Shown here piece after piece: positions 1-10,491 of a stretch of 47,015 nt of DNA. Numbering within the stretch: position 1 is the first letter of the stretch; each line of letters starts with the position of its first letter. The notes beneath the pieces are model-generated. The model did not search any database. It saw only the letters and a program-made list of their open reading frames with translations, and was not told the DNA's origin. The stretch is from NCBI GenBank assembly GCA_001970955.1, contig MPUH01000541.1:1-47015 (forward strand), written 5' to 3'. The DNA comes from Stentor coeruleus (taxonomy: Eukaryota > Ciliophora > Heterotrichea > Heterotrichida > Stentoridae). Position numbers and translations under genes: made by a program.

Positions 1-1270
1 TGTGACCTTCGAGCACTGCTTCTTGTCGTTTCTCGAGCAGATTCCACACTCTCACAGTATTATCCCACGATCCTGACACCGCTAACCGATTATCGCTCGT
101 TATTGCAACACTCTTTACTCCATCCGTGTGACCTTCAAGCACTGCTTCTTGTCGTTTCTCGAGCAGGTTCCACACTCTCACAGTCTTATCTGAGGATCCT
201 GACACCACGAACCGATTGTCGCTCGTTATTGCAACACTGTTTACTTGTCTGGTGTGACCTTCAAGCACTGCTTCTTGTCGTTTCTCAAGATCCTGACACC
301 ACGAACCGATTGTCGCTCGTTATTGCAACACTTTTTACGTAAGAAGTGTGACCTTCAAGCACTGCTTCTTGTCGTTTCTCGAGCAGGTTCCATACTTGTA
401 TTTCATTTCTAAAGCTTGTTATACAAAATTTTTCATCATTGCTAAATAATCTTATTAAATAGCGCGGTACATTCATTAAAGCTTTTTTTTCTTTTAAACT
501 CCAGAGTATTAATTCTCTGTAGAATGCGGTAGAATAGCACAGATTGTTATTTATTATTGTAACACTGCTTACTCCATACATGTGACCTTCAAGCACTGCT
601 TCTTGTCGTTTCTCGAGTAGGTTCCACACTCTCACAGTCTTATCCCACGATCCTGACACCACGAACAGATTGTCGCTCGTTATTGCAACACTGCTTACTC
701 CATCCGTGTGACCTTCAATCAGTAGACTNCACTGCTTACTCCATCCGTGTGACCTTCAATCAGTAGACTATACAAATTCTTAATAATTTCCTTACTAACT
801 CTTTCGATTTTATTTTTTTTATTTTTAGTAAGTCTTCCTTCAACTTCGGAAAAGGAAGGATTTTCAAAGTCTAAACTCTCTCTTATGATATCTTTTATTT
901 TTTTATAATCTTTTTCTTCAAACTCTGTTTTATTATAAATCTGGTTGTATTCTAGAATTATATTATCTAATTGATCAAATGCTAATTTCACCATAAATTC
1001 TATTTGGCAAATCATTTTTTTAGCTTCAGTCATAATTTTAGTTTTCTGATATTCAATATTGCTTATTGATTCTTTAATATTATTTCTTAGTTTTGTAAAT
1101 TTTCTTGTTGGTAGCTTGATTTTATTTTTTTCAAAGGCACACCTAATATTTTTTCCTAAACTATTAGTTAAGTGGATAGAGATACATTTTTTGCAAAGTA
1201 TTAAGCTGCCACATTGAGTGCATTGCTCAAATGGGAGCTCATCGCATCCAAAAGTACTACATCTCAACAT
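1..1270 (-). CDS. B-box-like zinc finger, coiled-coil, WD40-repeat protein (3' end outside window; frameshifted)
   Basis: The start ATG is at 1270. The first 33 residues hold a Cys/His cluster (C4, C9, C17, C20, C26, C29, H33) resembling a B-box type zinc finger. A Lys/Glu-rich helical stretch follows to about residue 165, then WD40 repeats with the motifs LEGH, SVAITSDNR, VSGSWDKTVRVWN. The repeats are nearly identical in DNA with a 126-nt period (unit starts near 1, 127, 253 on the + strand). One unit is only 94 nt (253 to 347): 32 nt are missing, giving a TGA at about 285-287. Beyond it the WD40 frame resumes in another phase and stays open to the window edge. A single N at 729 also interrupts the first WD repeat, but this is an un-merged assembly overlap. 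WD40 propellers are protein-interaction scaffolds; the partner is unknown. The frameshift could be real or an assembly error in a repeat tract. Confidence 0.75.
689..769. repeat. Un-merged assembly overlap around a single N (40 nt twice)
   Basis: Positions 689-728 and 730-769 are identical and separated by one N at 729. This is the signature of two contig ends that overlap but were joined with an N instead of merged. Removing one copy restores the WD40 frame across the join. Confidence 0.85.
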
Positions 1271-2537
1271 AATTATTATAAATATGCCTACATTTTTTTT
1301 AAAATTTGAATTGATGAAATTTATTTAACAATGTTTATGTGTGTCGCTTAATCTCAAGTGGTAAAGTCTTTAACAACAAATAATCTTATTAATCATGGAA
1401 TCTGATACTTTTACAAAATTTTATTTGTTATTATCATTATTACAAATTTATTAGGCAGTACTTGATATAATAAATACTATAAATCTTACATAATTAGCAT
1501 AATTTAAAATTATGTTTAACTTTATCATACTCAAGAAGTAATAAAACATAATTCCAACTACTTATTTGTTCAATTAAATTTATATTTGATTATAATATAA
1601 TTATAAAGTACTTATATGCGATTTTTGTTTAATTTCTTAACTGTTAGCAGTTTAAAGTAGATGGTAGTTAAGGTGGCATGATTTAAATCTTGTCCGATCG
1701 GGGTTTGTTTGTCCTACGATCTCTTTCTTTAGGCAGATTCGGTATATTAAACCACTCGTTGTTGCTGGTTATGTGACTCTTTATTTGTAACAGCAAGCAG
1801 ATTATTAATTATATGATTGATTATATTATTAGCCTGACTATAAAATTATATATAGTGTCTACTCCTATCTTTAATAATTTTAACTATGATAATTAATAGA
1901 AAGCTATTTAAAAATTTAGTATTATAAACAAGTATCATGACTTATAATAGATATTCAATTTTCATTGCTATTATAAAAATAAAAGTTATTTATATATGTG
2001 TCTTAATATTTTCTCTGTAGTTTTATTGTCATCGCTGTTATTGCTTTAAAATATAGTTCCTATAATCTTTCTTAAATGATACATTTGATTAGGTGAAATA
2101 TTAAACCTATAGACCTCTTATAAAAGGGCCAAATATGAATGCCTCTTTATTCCTTTACGATAGAGTGGCAAGTGCAGATTCTATTTAGCATAACTCTGCA
2201 TAGCTCTCTTTTGTATAATAATCTAGATCTATTTCAGCAACTTCGGAAAAATAATAGCAACTAATAACTCCATAATTGATTTAAAAATACTTAATTGTCT
2301 CATGCACTTCTGTAAATATTATCTTAAAAAATAATTCTAAAAGCATAGCTTTATTGTCAATATTCCTAATACCCAAACCATATTCCATATATTATATAAA
2401 CCCTTTTCCAAAAAAAAAAAACTTTAATTCCACATCATAAAAAATTCTCTTACTATATAAATATTCCATACCTTTAAATTGTATAACTCGCTCATATTAT
2501 CTATTAAAATCGCATAAGCACAGTTTTATATCTAAAA
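1271..2537. other. AT-rich intergenic spacer between divergent genes
   Basis: No convincing gene or RNA. The minus strand from the ATG at 2388 has a 35-residue open stretch, and the same frame continues to about 1990 with ten in-frame stops and no obvious frameshift. It may be a decayed gene but could also be chance in AT-rich DNA. The last 100 bases before 2538 are A/C-rich, as upstream of most genes in this window. Confidence 0.4.
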
Positions 2538-4085
2538 ATGTCCTATTCAAATTCAAGTTTCGCTATCATTGCAGACAAAGTCTTCACAGGACTAAAAACC
2601 TTGCAAAAGTCACTAGTCTTTATAGAAAATGGGATCATAATCGAAATCACTGAGCTCCCTAAGATCTTAACAGTAAATCTCATTTAGGTCAATGAAATCA
2701 AAAACCTCTACGCCAATTGGAGTATCATCTACATTCCAGACACCTATATGATCCCTGGGATTACAGATCTCAACATAAGAGCGACATTTGAGTGTGAAGA
2801 ATGCTTATCAACAGCAGCTTACATGGGAGGAATCACACAAGGATATGTTGAAGTAACCACATATACCGTATTTACAAAGAAAAACTTACGTCCTCTTCAA
2901 GTTATCTCCCATCATGATGAACTCTATTCAGGGACTGACATTGTAAAAATTTACTTATCACAACCAGATTGCTATACTCCACATACAGAAGATGTGGCTG
3001 AAATCATAACTGAAGCTAACGAACTAGGTCGAAGTGTTGTAATTGACTGTTCAATAAATGATCCAAGGCTTTTAGCGATGGCCTCACCATTTAGAACTGA
3101 GCCAGAACTTAAAAGACTTGTAGGTAAAGTAACGAATTTGAAAATTTTTGCCTCAGCTATCGAAGTTAATGTCTGTGAAACAAGTAGTAATTCAAGTGAA
3201 GATGAAAAAGTGTTAGAAAATACTGTAGAAACTATTGAAAATCCACTTATTGAAGCTGAGTTACGTACTTATAAAGCTTCAGGGAAAACTGTATACAATG
3301 AAAAAGAGCAAAGTCGCTGTAGAAGACCTCAAGCTTTAGTCATACCAATTATTCGCCAAGAGACCGGCTATGATAATTATTTGCATAACATCCCAAGATC
3401 TTGGGAATTAAGAGGAGTCAAACTTGCATTAGAAACTGTTGCTGGACCTATGACCCCGCCTGCTAGTCGATCAAGGGAAAAAAGTTATGTCAACTGCTCA
3501 CAGATACATTTTAGTAATATTGCTTGTGCAGAAACTATTGAGTATCTTTGGGACTATGCAGGTAGATTACCTTGTGTTACTTGGGAAACAAGTCCTAATT
3601 ATTTGTTGTTTAATGAAAACCATTTAACTTCAGCATTGACTAATTTGAAAACATATCCACCTATAAGAGATAAGAGAAATCAAGAAAGTTTGTGTAAACT
3701 TTATTTGGATAATAAAATTCATTGTATTGGATCACATCATACATTAGTTAGACCAGAATTTAAGGTTAAAGAATTTGCTAGAGCAGTTCCTGGGATATGT
3801 AATTTAGGATATGGCATATGTGCAATTTGGACACTTTTACCTAATAAAGATGATAATGATATTCAACATCTTGTTATGACAATGTGTGTCAATCCAGCTA
3901 GAATTGCTAAAATTGACTGGGAGATTAAAGTGGGAAACCCTGCAACTTTTGTATTGTGGAACCCGTTTGTTGAACGGAAAGCTTGTATATATCAGCAGAG
4001 TCCGTATAAAGATAGGAAACTTTGTGGAGAGGTTATCCAAGTGTTTATTAGAGGAGAAAATGTATATAATGTAGATAATGTGTAG
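2538..4085 (+). CDS. Dihydroorotase/allantoinase-like amidohydrolase, probable pseudoenzyme (1 intron)
   Basis: Exons 2538-2672 and 2688-4085 encode 510 residues; the 15-nt intron 2673-2687 ends in an in-frame TAG that would otherwise stop translation. The fold signature of the cyclic amidohydrolases (dihydroorotase, allantoinase, hydantoinase, CRMP) is visible: PGITDLN near residue 68, SQIHFSN near 316, ETSPNYLL near 345, PPIR near 369, GSHHT near 393, NPARI near 447 and GNPATFVLWNP near 461. The key ligands are mostly replaced: the HxH of strand 1 reads L-N-I, the His of CPHYL-type motifs is Asn349, and the Asp of SDH-type motifs is His395; His319 remains. Catalytic metal binding is therefore unlikely, as in the CRMP/DPYSL group. 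Substrate and role are unknown. The start is in an A/C-rich context with no upstream in-frame alternative. Confidence 0.75.
2673..2687 (+). other. 15-nt spliceosomal intron
   Basis: gtaaatctcatttag. Phase 0, after codon 45. Removal joins two open frames of the amidohydrolase. Retention gives an in-frame TAG. Adenine at intron position 10. Confidence 0.85.
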
Positions 4086-4823
4086 AATTTTATGGGTGGG
4101 ATTGCTAGGGTGAGTTTCATATTGTTTGATTTGACATTTTTGTATTCAGGAAATATTTATGATATAATAGAGAATATGCCAAGATAGATATTTTAAGATA
4201 TATTTTTTTGTTGAAAAATTTAAAGTTTAAATGATTTTATTTAAAAGGATTTAATAGAGATTGGCTGTGGTTTGATTTAGTGAAAATATTGAATAATGAT
4301 AATTAATGATTATAGATTGTGGATAATATTTTATTAGTTGAAATTTTTTTTTTAAAATTTAAAATTTAAAATTTTTGTTTAATGCAAGCAGACTATTTCT
4401 GGATATAATGATATATGTAAATGCAGACTTAGATATAATTTTAACGCATTTAGTGATTTAGCTTAAGCATCACTTGTAGATTGTGTTACAAAATATATTT
4501 ATAAATAAAGGTCTCATAAAACATTTATAAATTACAGTTTCTAATCTGAATCCACTATAATAAATTACATATAAATCTATACAAATGAATTTTGCAATGA
4601 AATATCTTGGCCATATAATTCTATATAATAAATGCGTATTCACCACAAAATAACATAATTTTCATAGGAAATCTATTGGCATAAACAGCTTATAAATACT
4701 TATTATTTATAGTTAAGAAAAGATCATGAAGAATCTCTGTTCATAGTTGACCTGTTTTTAATAGACCCTGAATTCTCAGAACTTCATCTAGAACTTTTAC
4801 TACTATTCATCTTAACTAGATTG
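4086..4823. other. Spacer, 3' flank of the amidohydrolase
   Basis: G/T-rich just after the stop (4090-4380), then AT-rich. No gene, RNA or repeat seen. Confidence 0.5.
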
Positions 4824-5641
4824 TTAGACTTTGATTATTTTCAATTTTCCCCCTTTCTTCAGCATTTTTTCCTTTTTGTTAACTATAGTCTCATAGTTTT
4901 TTATTTTATCAGCACTTTTAAGCACTTTGCTTCTTTTTGTTGTCATAAAGTTAATATTTTTTCTCAAATAACTCTTTGATTTATAAATTTCAAAGCTTGG
5001 CTTTCTAATTACCTCTTCATCCTTTCAAGCTTTACAAAAATAAATTAAATCTTTTTCAACGCAGTCAGGTAAACTGCTTGCTACTTTCTAAGCCTACTTC
5101 TCTCGTTCTTATATTTCTAAAAATCAAATTCTATATTAAATCAAAAATAATCCCTTTATAACTTCAGCAAAAATCTTATTATAAGCATTTTTTAATATAT
5201 CAACTTCCATTAGTTTATTAGCTTCATTTCTTTGATTTTTTCTAACTTTTCCTTCAAGATTATTTAAATAGGCATATTTTCCTTTAGAATGCCTAGTTTT
5301 TTCTAAATTTTCTGCTTTTTTGCCTCACTAATATAAGTTTTATTATTGCTTTCAAGAACTTTTAACCTACTCATTGGCAATGGAGTTTATTACATTTAGT
5401 TTTTTCGTAATTCTATTAGTAATACTCCTTGATGTGCTTCTTGGGATTTGTTTTGCTTTGCTTTTCAATTATAATTGTACATGATTTTATAGATTAGCTC
5501 TAAAGACTCTCGGTTTTGACAGTAATTTTCTTTTAAACCACCTGCTCTTTGAGCTCTTAATGAAATTGTCTTTAAATTTCTACACATATCAGCCTGAAGG
5601 CATACTGCACTTTTCTCCTTTTCACAAACCCATGTTTGCAA
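4824..5641 (-). pseudogene. Decayed protein-coding sequence, family unknown
   Basis: The minus strand carries long coding-like stretches with balanced amino-acid content broken by stops and at least one frameshift. From about 5640 a 60-codon open stretch includes CEKEKSAVCLQADMC and ends at TGA. A short segment around 5330-5390 (SRLKVLESNN) follows. Then, after a frame change in an A-run, comes GKYAYLNNLEGKVRKNQRN (near 5290-5230). The last part contains SSLPDCVEKDLIYFC and, after a TGA, a 60-codon Lys-rich stretch ending at 4824. Interrupting stops are TAA, TAG and TGA. No single 15-16 nt intron repairs them. It lies 40 nt upstream of, and divergent to, the gene at 5685. The parent family was not recognised. 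Confidence 0.5.
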
Positions 5642-5684
5642 TCAAAATATTACAAAATCATATACATTAAGTAATATAATAAAT

Positions 5685-7071
5685 ATGAACGCAAAGGTTT
5701 TATCCCTAGTTCTCGCGAATCCTGAAATTTCCACATTTTTAGCCCATTACCAAATAAACGAAAGAGCTGAAGTTGTAAAACTCGCTATTCTGCACAGCAT
5801 TTATAGTTTGAAATCAAGCTACCAGTCACACCCAAGTCTTAGCCAACTTAAAGAAATATTGATGAATGCCGGCAAAATACAGTCATTAGAAAATGTAGTC
5901 ACCCAAATGAAAGATAAATTAGAAGGGATTAAAAGAGAAATTGGAACACTTGAATACGCTTTAAATAAAAAACCTACTGAAGAAATCTCATATACTGAAC
6001 ATAAAGGTAAAGTATTAGATTTCCGCCCTTCATTATATGAGCAGATTAAAGAACCTCAAACTAAAACTGTTTATAGATCGAGATCAGCACCTCATATTAC
6101 CAAAGCTCCAAGTGATTGGCGACAAGGAGACCCTGCAGTATTTAGAAATAGATTTGCTGAGATTTGTCCATCAGTTAGTAAAAAATATTTGTTTAAACAA
6201 ACCTCGCCACAATCTTTAAGGGAACATAATTACANCTTATAGATCGAGATCAGCACCTCATATTACCAAAGCTCCGAGTGATTGGCGACAAGGAGACCCT
6301 GCAGTATTTAGAAATAGATTTGCTGAGATTTGTCCTTCAGTTAGTAAAAAATATTTGTTTAAACAAACCTCGCCACAATCTTTAAGGGAACATAATTACA
6401 AAGAGTTTATAACATCTAATGATATAGTACAAAGTTCAATGCTTAGGCAGAATGAGGAAGATGATAATGTTATTTACCCTGAATGGTGGAAAGCTTTGTC
6501 TGAGCTTGATGTGAAACCAGCTCGGTTAACTGCAAAAGTAACTCAGCATGTGCCCCCAAAACCAACTTTGAAGCAGGAACGTAGACAGTGGCCTGAATAT
6601 CAACAGGAACCAAAGCCTATAATAGAAGAACAAGTAAGAACATTGCCTCCAAGGCAAAAACCTCAACCAACAGTGAAATTCTCCCCAAAGACTAGTGAAA
6701 AATCTGTTGAAGCACAGCTTGAAAGTGCTGAGTCTATACCTAATGAAGCAAGGGTGCATTTTGATCATAAAAAATACTCAGGGTGGGTTGGGGATTTCAG
6801 TAAAGCAGTTAAAACCCCGAAAAGCAGAACTTCTAATAGTATAAGCAAAGAAATCTCATATACAGAATCATCAAGAAAAGATCATTCTTCAGGATATACA
6901 AGTAGTTCAATGACTAATTACGTGCCCAGCAGCGAAATGAGACAGTTTTACCAGGGGGAGTTTAATAGGTTCCTTGAATCTAAAAATGGAGAAAGCTATG
7001 GTAGTGGACGGATGAGGAGCCCATATCACAATAGTTTGAGTTCTGAAGACCATAAAGGAAGCTTCGAATAA
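5685..7071 (+). CDS. Unknown protein with N-terminal helical domain (interrupted only by an assembly joint)
   Basis: Two open frames, 5685-6234 and the frame through 6355-7071, are one gene. They are separated by an N at 6235 and a 164-nt un-merged overlap (6071-6234 equals 6237-6400 except two bases). Collapsing the overlap gives about 406 residues. Residues 1-60 are predicted helical and hydrophobic-patterned (LVLANPEIS, LAILHSIYSL), followed by a short coiled coil near 70-95. The rest is basic, Pro/Ser/Gln-rich and probably disordered. The motif EISYTE appears twice, near residue 100 and again in the C-terminal third. No enzyme motif is visible. The family was not recognised; a cytoskeletal or basal-body adaptor is possible but unsupported. 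Confidence 0.7.
6071..6400. repeat. Un-merged assembly overlap around N at 6235 (164 nt twice, 2 mismatches)
   Basis: 6071-6234 and 6237-6400 are the same sequence apart from two substitutions (ccaag/ccgag and ccatc/ccttc contexts). The N at 6235 marks the join. The mismatches suggest that the two contig ends came from different alleles. Confidence 0.85.
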
Positions 7072-7436
7072 TTAACCAATTTATTACCATTTATGCAAAA
7101 CTCATATATAATATTAAACTTATCTCTATGCACTTTACGATAATTTTCATAATCATTGAATCAAAATTTATCATTTGAAAATCTGCCATCTCTTAATTTT
7201 CTTATTATATAATATTTTTTCTAATACAAAATTCCACATTATCTTCATACATTTCTATAATCACTGCAAAAATTATTCATCTTTACCAAAACTAGTCTAT
7301 ATTTTAAATTTTTTCTTCTGTTTCTATAATCCAAAAAATGAATACAAAATTCTCTATATACCATAAAAATCATCTTTCAAAACAAAAATTCGCTTCTTTT
7401 TTTAATAATTAATTAAGCATATACAAAATATAATAA
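7072..7436. other. Short AT-rich spacer
   Basis: No gene seen. A frame starting at a TTG (7175) is rich in Phe/Ile/Tyr and has no ATG start; I regard it as chance. Confidence 0.5.
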
Positions 7437-7649
7437 ATGGAACCAATTTATGAATCATCCTCTTGTTGTGGTTCAATACAATCATTAGAAAATAAAGATC
7501 TTAAAGAGGCATCTTCGTTTAAATCTATTAGCATTGTAGATGTTAGCAGCATATACTTAAGTAAAATTTCTACAACGACATCTCATCATAAGAACTCCAA
7601 AAAAACAAGACTTTCTAATGATGCGGGCTGTTCTTGCCAAGTCTTTTAA
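7437..7649 (+). CDS. Small Ser-rich protein with a CaaX-like C-terminus
   Basis: An ATG at 7437 in the context aataaATGG opens a 70-residue frame. The product is Ser/Lys-rich with a Cys pair near residue 10 (SSSCCGS) and ends in CSCQVF. The last four residues, CQVF, fit the loose CaaX prenylation pattern, which would imply membrane anchoring, but this is inference from four residues. No relatives recognised. Kept because composition and start context match neighbouring genes. Confidence 0.45.
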   Translation: MEPIYESSSCCGSIQSLENKDLKEASSFKSISIVDVSSIYLSKISTTTSHHKNSKKTRLSNDAGCSCQVF

Positions 7650-7952
7650 TAATAATTACCTTAAATACTTTTGTTTGAAAAAAAATATTGTCAGGAGATT
7701 TTTATATAGATGGTTTTTATTTATGTAGTTGTTAGTTTTTTTATGGCTAGTGATCATGTTCAAACTTTATTAACGACAGCATAACCTAATCTAAGTTTTC
7801 AAACCTTAATAAGTAAGTTTTTTTTCCACAGGCAGTAACGAAAGATTTTGATAACAACAATGAAAAACCTAATAAAAAACCAATCTTGATTTTCACTAAA
7901 ACTTTGCCAGTTTGTATCCTATTAATTTATAAATCAATAGAATTATTATTAA
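7650..7952. other. Spacer upstream of VPS54
   Basis: About 300 nt, AT-rich, with poly-T stretches. Nothing identifiable. Confidence 0.5.
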
Positions 7953-10491
7953 ATGGAAGCTTTAAGCAGTGGGAGATCTTCCACCTCTTCAGCTAATGCA
8001 TCACAGGACAATATTGCTATAGTTAATAACTTACTCAGGAACTCATCACAATATAGAACAAGCCAATCGCTTACATCAGTAGTCAATACCCCAGATAGTT
8101 CGCTTTTTGATTATGTTTATGAGTATATTTACAATTCTTTGAATTTCGGGATAGAACCCAGCGCAATTTTGCAGGATATAAACCCTGAAGACTTCAACCC
8201 TTATTTATATAAAATTTCCCAGTATCTAAAGGATAAAACACCTCAAGTGTCTAAAAACTTAAGCAGCGAGTTTACATTAGAAAAATGTTTGGCTGAAATC
8301 CCATCAATATTCTTCAAAGATGACTTCCAAGTTGAAGACTTCCTCGACGAAAGCGCTATCAAACAACAAGAAATGATTTCAATCTACCTTGATCTGACCG
8401 ATATGAGCATTTTCAACAAAATCTCAATCAAATGGGAAGACATCATGACAACTGCATATGGCCTAGAAACCTTAAGTATGGATATCGACACAATCCTTAA
8501 AGGTATTCAAAAAGTATCTCAAAACACAAAATCAATGCAATCCGAGCTTATCAAAAATTATTTAAAAATCATAAAACTGAATCGTCGACTGACTAATTTG
8601 CAAAAAGTAGAAAAAAAGCTGAAACTAATCAGCACAATAAAAGATGTCCAGCCAAAAATGAATGAACTAATAAATCAAGGCCATTATACATCAGTAACCC
8701 AACTATTAGCTAAAACTCAAGAAACGTTTAAATCAGAACTTAAAGGGATAAAATGTTTAAAAGACTATAGCCAAAGTTTAGAAAAAACAAAAAACAACCT
8801 TTCAAATCAGCTTGACCAAGAATTTTCTATTTCGGCATATCAATTTATAATCCTCAACACCTTCTCCCATTCAGAAAAACTTGTCAAACTTTTAAAAACT
8901 AATGGTTCATTAGATAGTGCTTATAAAATTTTCCCTAAAGAAACTAGTTATGAAAGAATGAATGAACTTATAAAGAATAAAATAAATACACAAACTTTAC
9001 AANAGAATGAATGAACTTATAAAGAATAAAATAAATACACAAACTTTACAACAGAGTTTACAAGATATGAAAAAAACGATATTTAAAGAAATTAAAGAAC
9101 AAGTTAAGAAGCTTATTGGGCTGTTAGGAGTTCATAAGACTGATGAGAATTCTAAATGGATGAATATTAGCCATCCACATTTTATTATAGTTTTTCAGTC
9201 TTTATTAGCGATTTTTAACTCGATTTTCCAGAAGTTTATTACCCTTGGGACATTAATATTGAGGGAATTTTGTAATGAAAGTACTTCGTATGGAGAATTA
9301 AAGAAGCAGTTGTCAAATACTGTTTCGAAAGTGATTGTCGCTGAGTTGAATGAGATTGAGACAGTGCTGTTGGATATGTTTTTTAGGAAGGTTGGGAAGA
9401 TTGTCAATTCAAGGGAGTCGATTTTGGTGACTAGTGGCACGCAGGAGCTTAAGGAGATATATGATTTGAGTGAAAAAGCTTCTTCAATATCCAAGAATTT
9501 GATCTCACAGCAAAACAACCCTATCACTCAAGCAGTGCTTTTTATAGAAAAAAAGTTCTTAGCCACATTCCACGAAAGGAAACTAGGTGAGCTTGAAACT
9601 ATCCTCAACAACGAGCCATGGATTAAAAATGAAGTCCCTGAAGAGATGATCAAATACATAATGGACCGAAGAGGTGAAGCATCAAAAATAGCAGGAATCA
9701 AACTAGAAAACCCTGAAATCACAGCAACCGGATCTCTCCTTATGTTTTATAAAATTCTCTACGAATACGTTAAAATCGGCGAAGAACTCCAAATCCCTGT
9801 CGAATGTGCCTCAAGATTACTAGAAATCCTCAAATTTTATAACCGTAAAACCTATGAACTCATAATCGAAGCTAAAGCTGTCCCACAAAAACTTCCAAGA
9901 GTCACTTCAAAACATTTAGCTTTATCAGTCCAAGGTTTAACTTTTATCTTACAAGAATTTTATTATATTGAAAATAGACTTCAAACAAAAGTTAAAGAAT
10001 TCGCTGTGATATTACAAGGTGAAATGAATAATACAAAACAAGATTATATAAGTCATTTAAAAGCTATAAATGATAAACTATGTCAGATTATTATATTAAG
10101 AGTTGATGAGCATTGTAAAATTGCTATAACTGAAGCTAAATGGGATACTATGATTTCTCCAAGCCAAATGGATAAAGATTATTATGTTAAACAAATTACA
10201 ACTGATTTAGCATCAATGCATAGTATTTTGCTTACAGTTCTTAATAATAACCAGCTTTTAGAAGTTTTTACTACTATACTTCAGTCGTTGTCTGATAATC
10301 TTATTGAATTGTATACAAAAATTAAAATTGATGGGTATATACCGGCACAGAGAATAAAAAATGATATACAGCAATTGCTTATTACGTTAAGGGAAAAATT
10401 TTCACAGGCATTGCTTGAACCGCTTGAGGATTTGGATGATAGGTTGCAGAAATTTATATTAGATAGGTGTGAATGTTTTTTGAAAGTTTAA
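7953..10491 (+). CDS. VPS54: VPS54, GARP tethering-complex subunit (interrupted only by an assembly joint)
   Basis: Frames 7953-9002 and 9004-10491 are one gene of about 829 residues once the 48-nt un-merged overlap around the N at 9003 is collapsed. VPS54 hallmarks in order are: PSIFFKDDFQVEDF near residue 117, the helical region with LKLISTIKDVQP and TQETFKSELKGIK near 223-268, and the C-terminal Vps54 domain with LPRVTSKHLALSVQGL near 632-646, followed by helical bundles. VPS54 with VPS51/52/53 tethers endosome-derived vesicles at the trans-Golgi network. Length is somewhat below the roughly 900-980 residues of animal and yeast proteins. No introns are needed. The 5' half uses more C-ending codons than the 3' half, as in other genes here. 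The identity is well supported by several separate conserved blocks. Confidence 0.88.
8955..9051. repeat. Un-merged assembly overlap around N at 9003 (48 nt twice)
   Basis: 8955-9002 and 9004-9051 are identical. The N-joined duplication breaks the VPS54 frame only artificially. Confidence 0.9.

Noticed and set aside
1985..2388. Spacer frames that read well if TAA/TAG are taken as Gln and TGA as Trp (the code of the heterotrich Condylostoma), here and in other spacers (4824-5641, 18560-18930, 25330-25760, 34444-35090).
   Set aside because: The intact genes of this window use all three codons as stops. When I tested one spacer (10845-11140), three different frames looked equally protein-like under this reading, so it has little discriminating power in AT-rich DNA. 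One region (34880-35068) is simply codon-aligned antisense. C-to-T nonsense decay explains the rest. A tBLASTn with genetic code 28 would settle it.
5326..5345. Possible 17-nt minus-strand intron (gtgaggcaaaaaagcag) that would join two frames of the decayed gene.
   Set aside because: Wrong length, no GTA start, no A at -6, and other stops remain in the gene.
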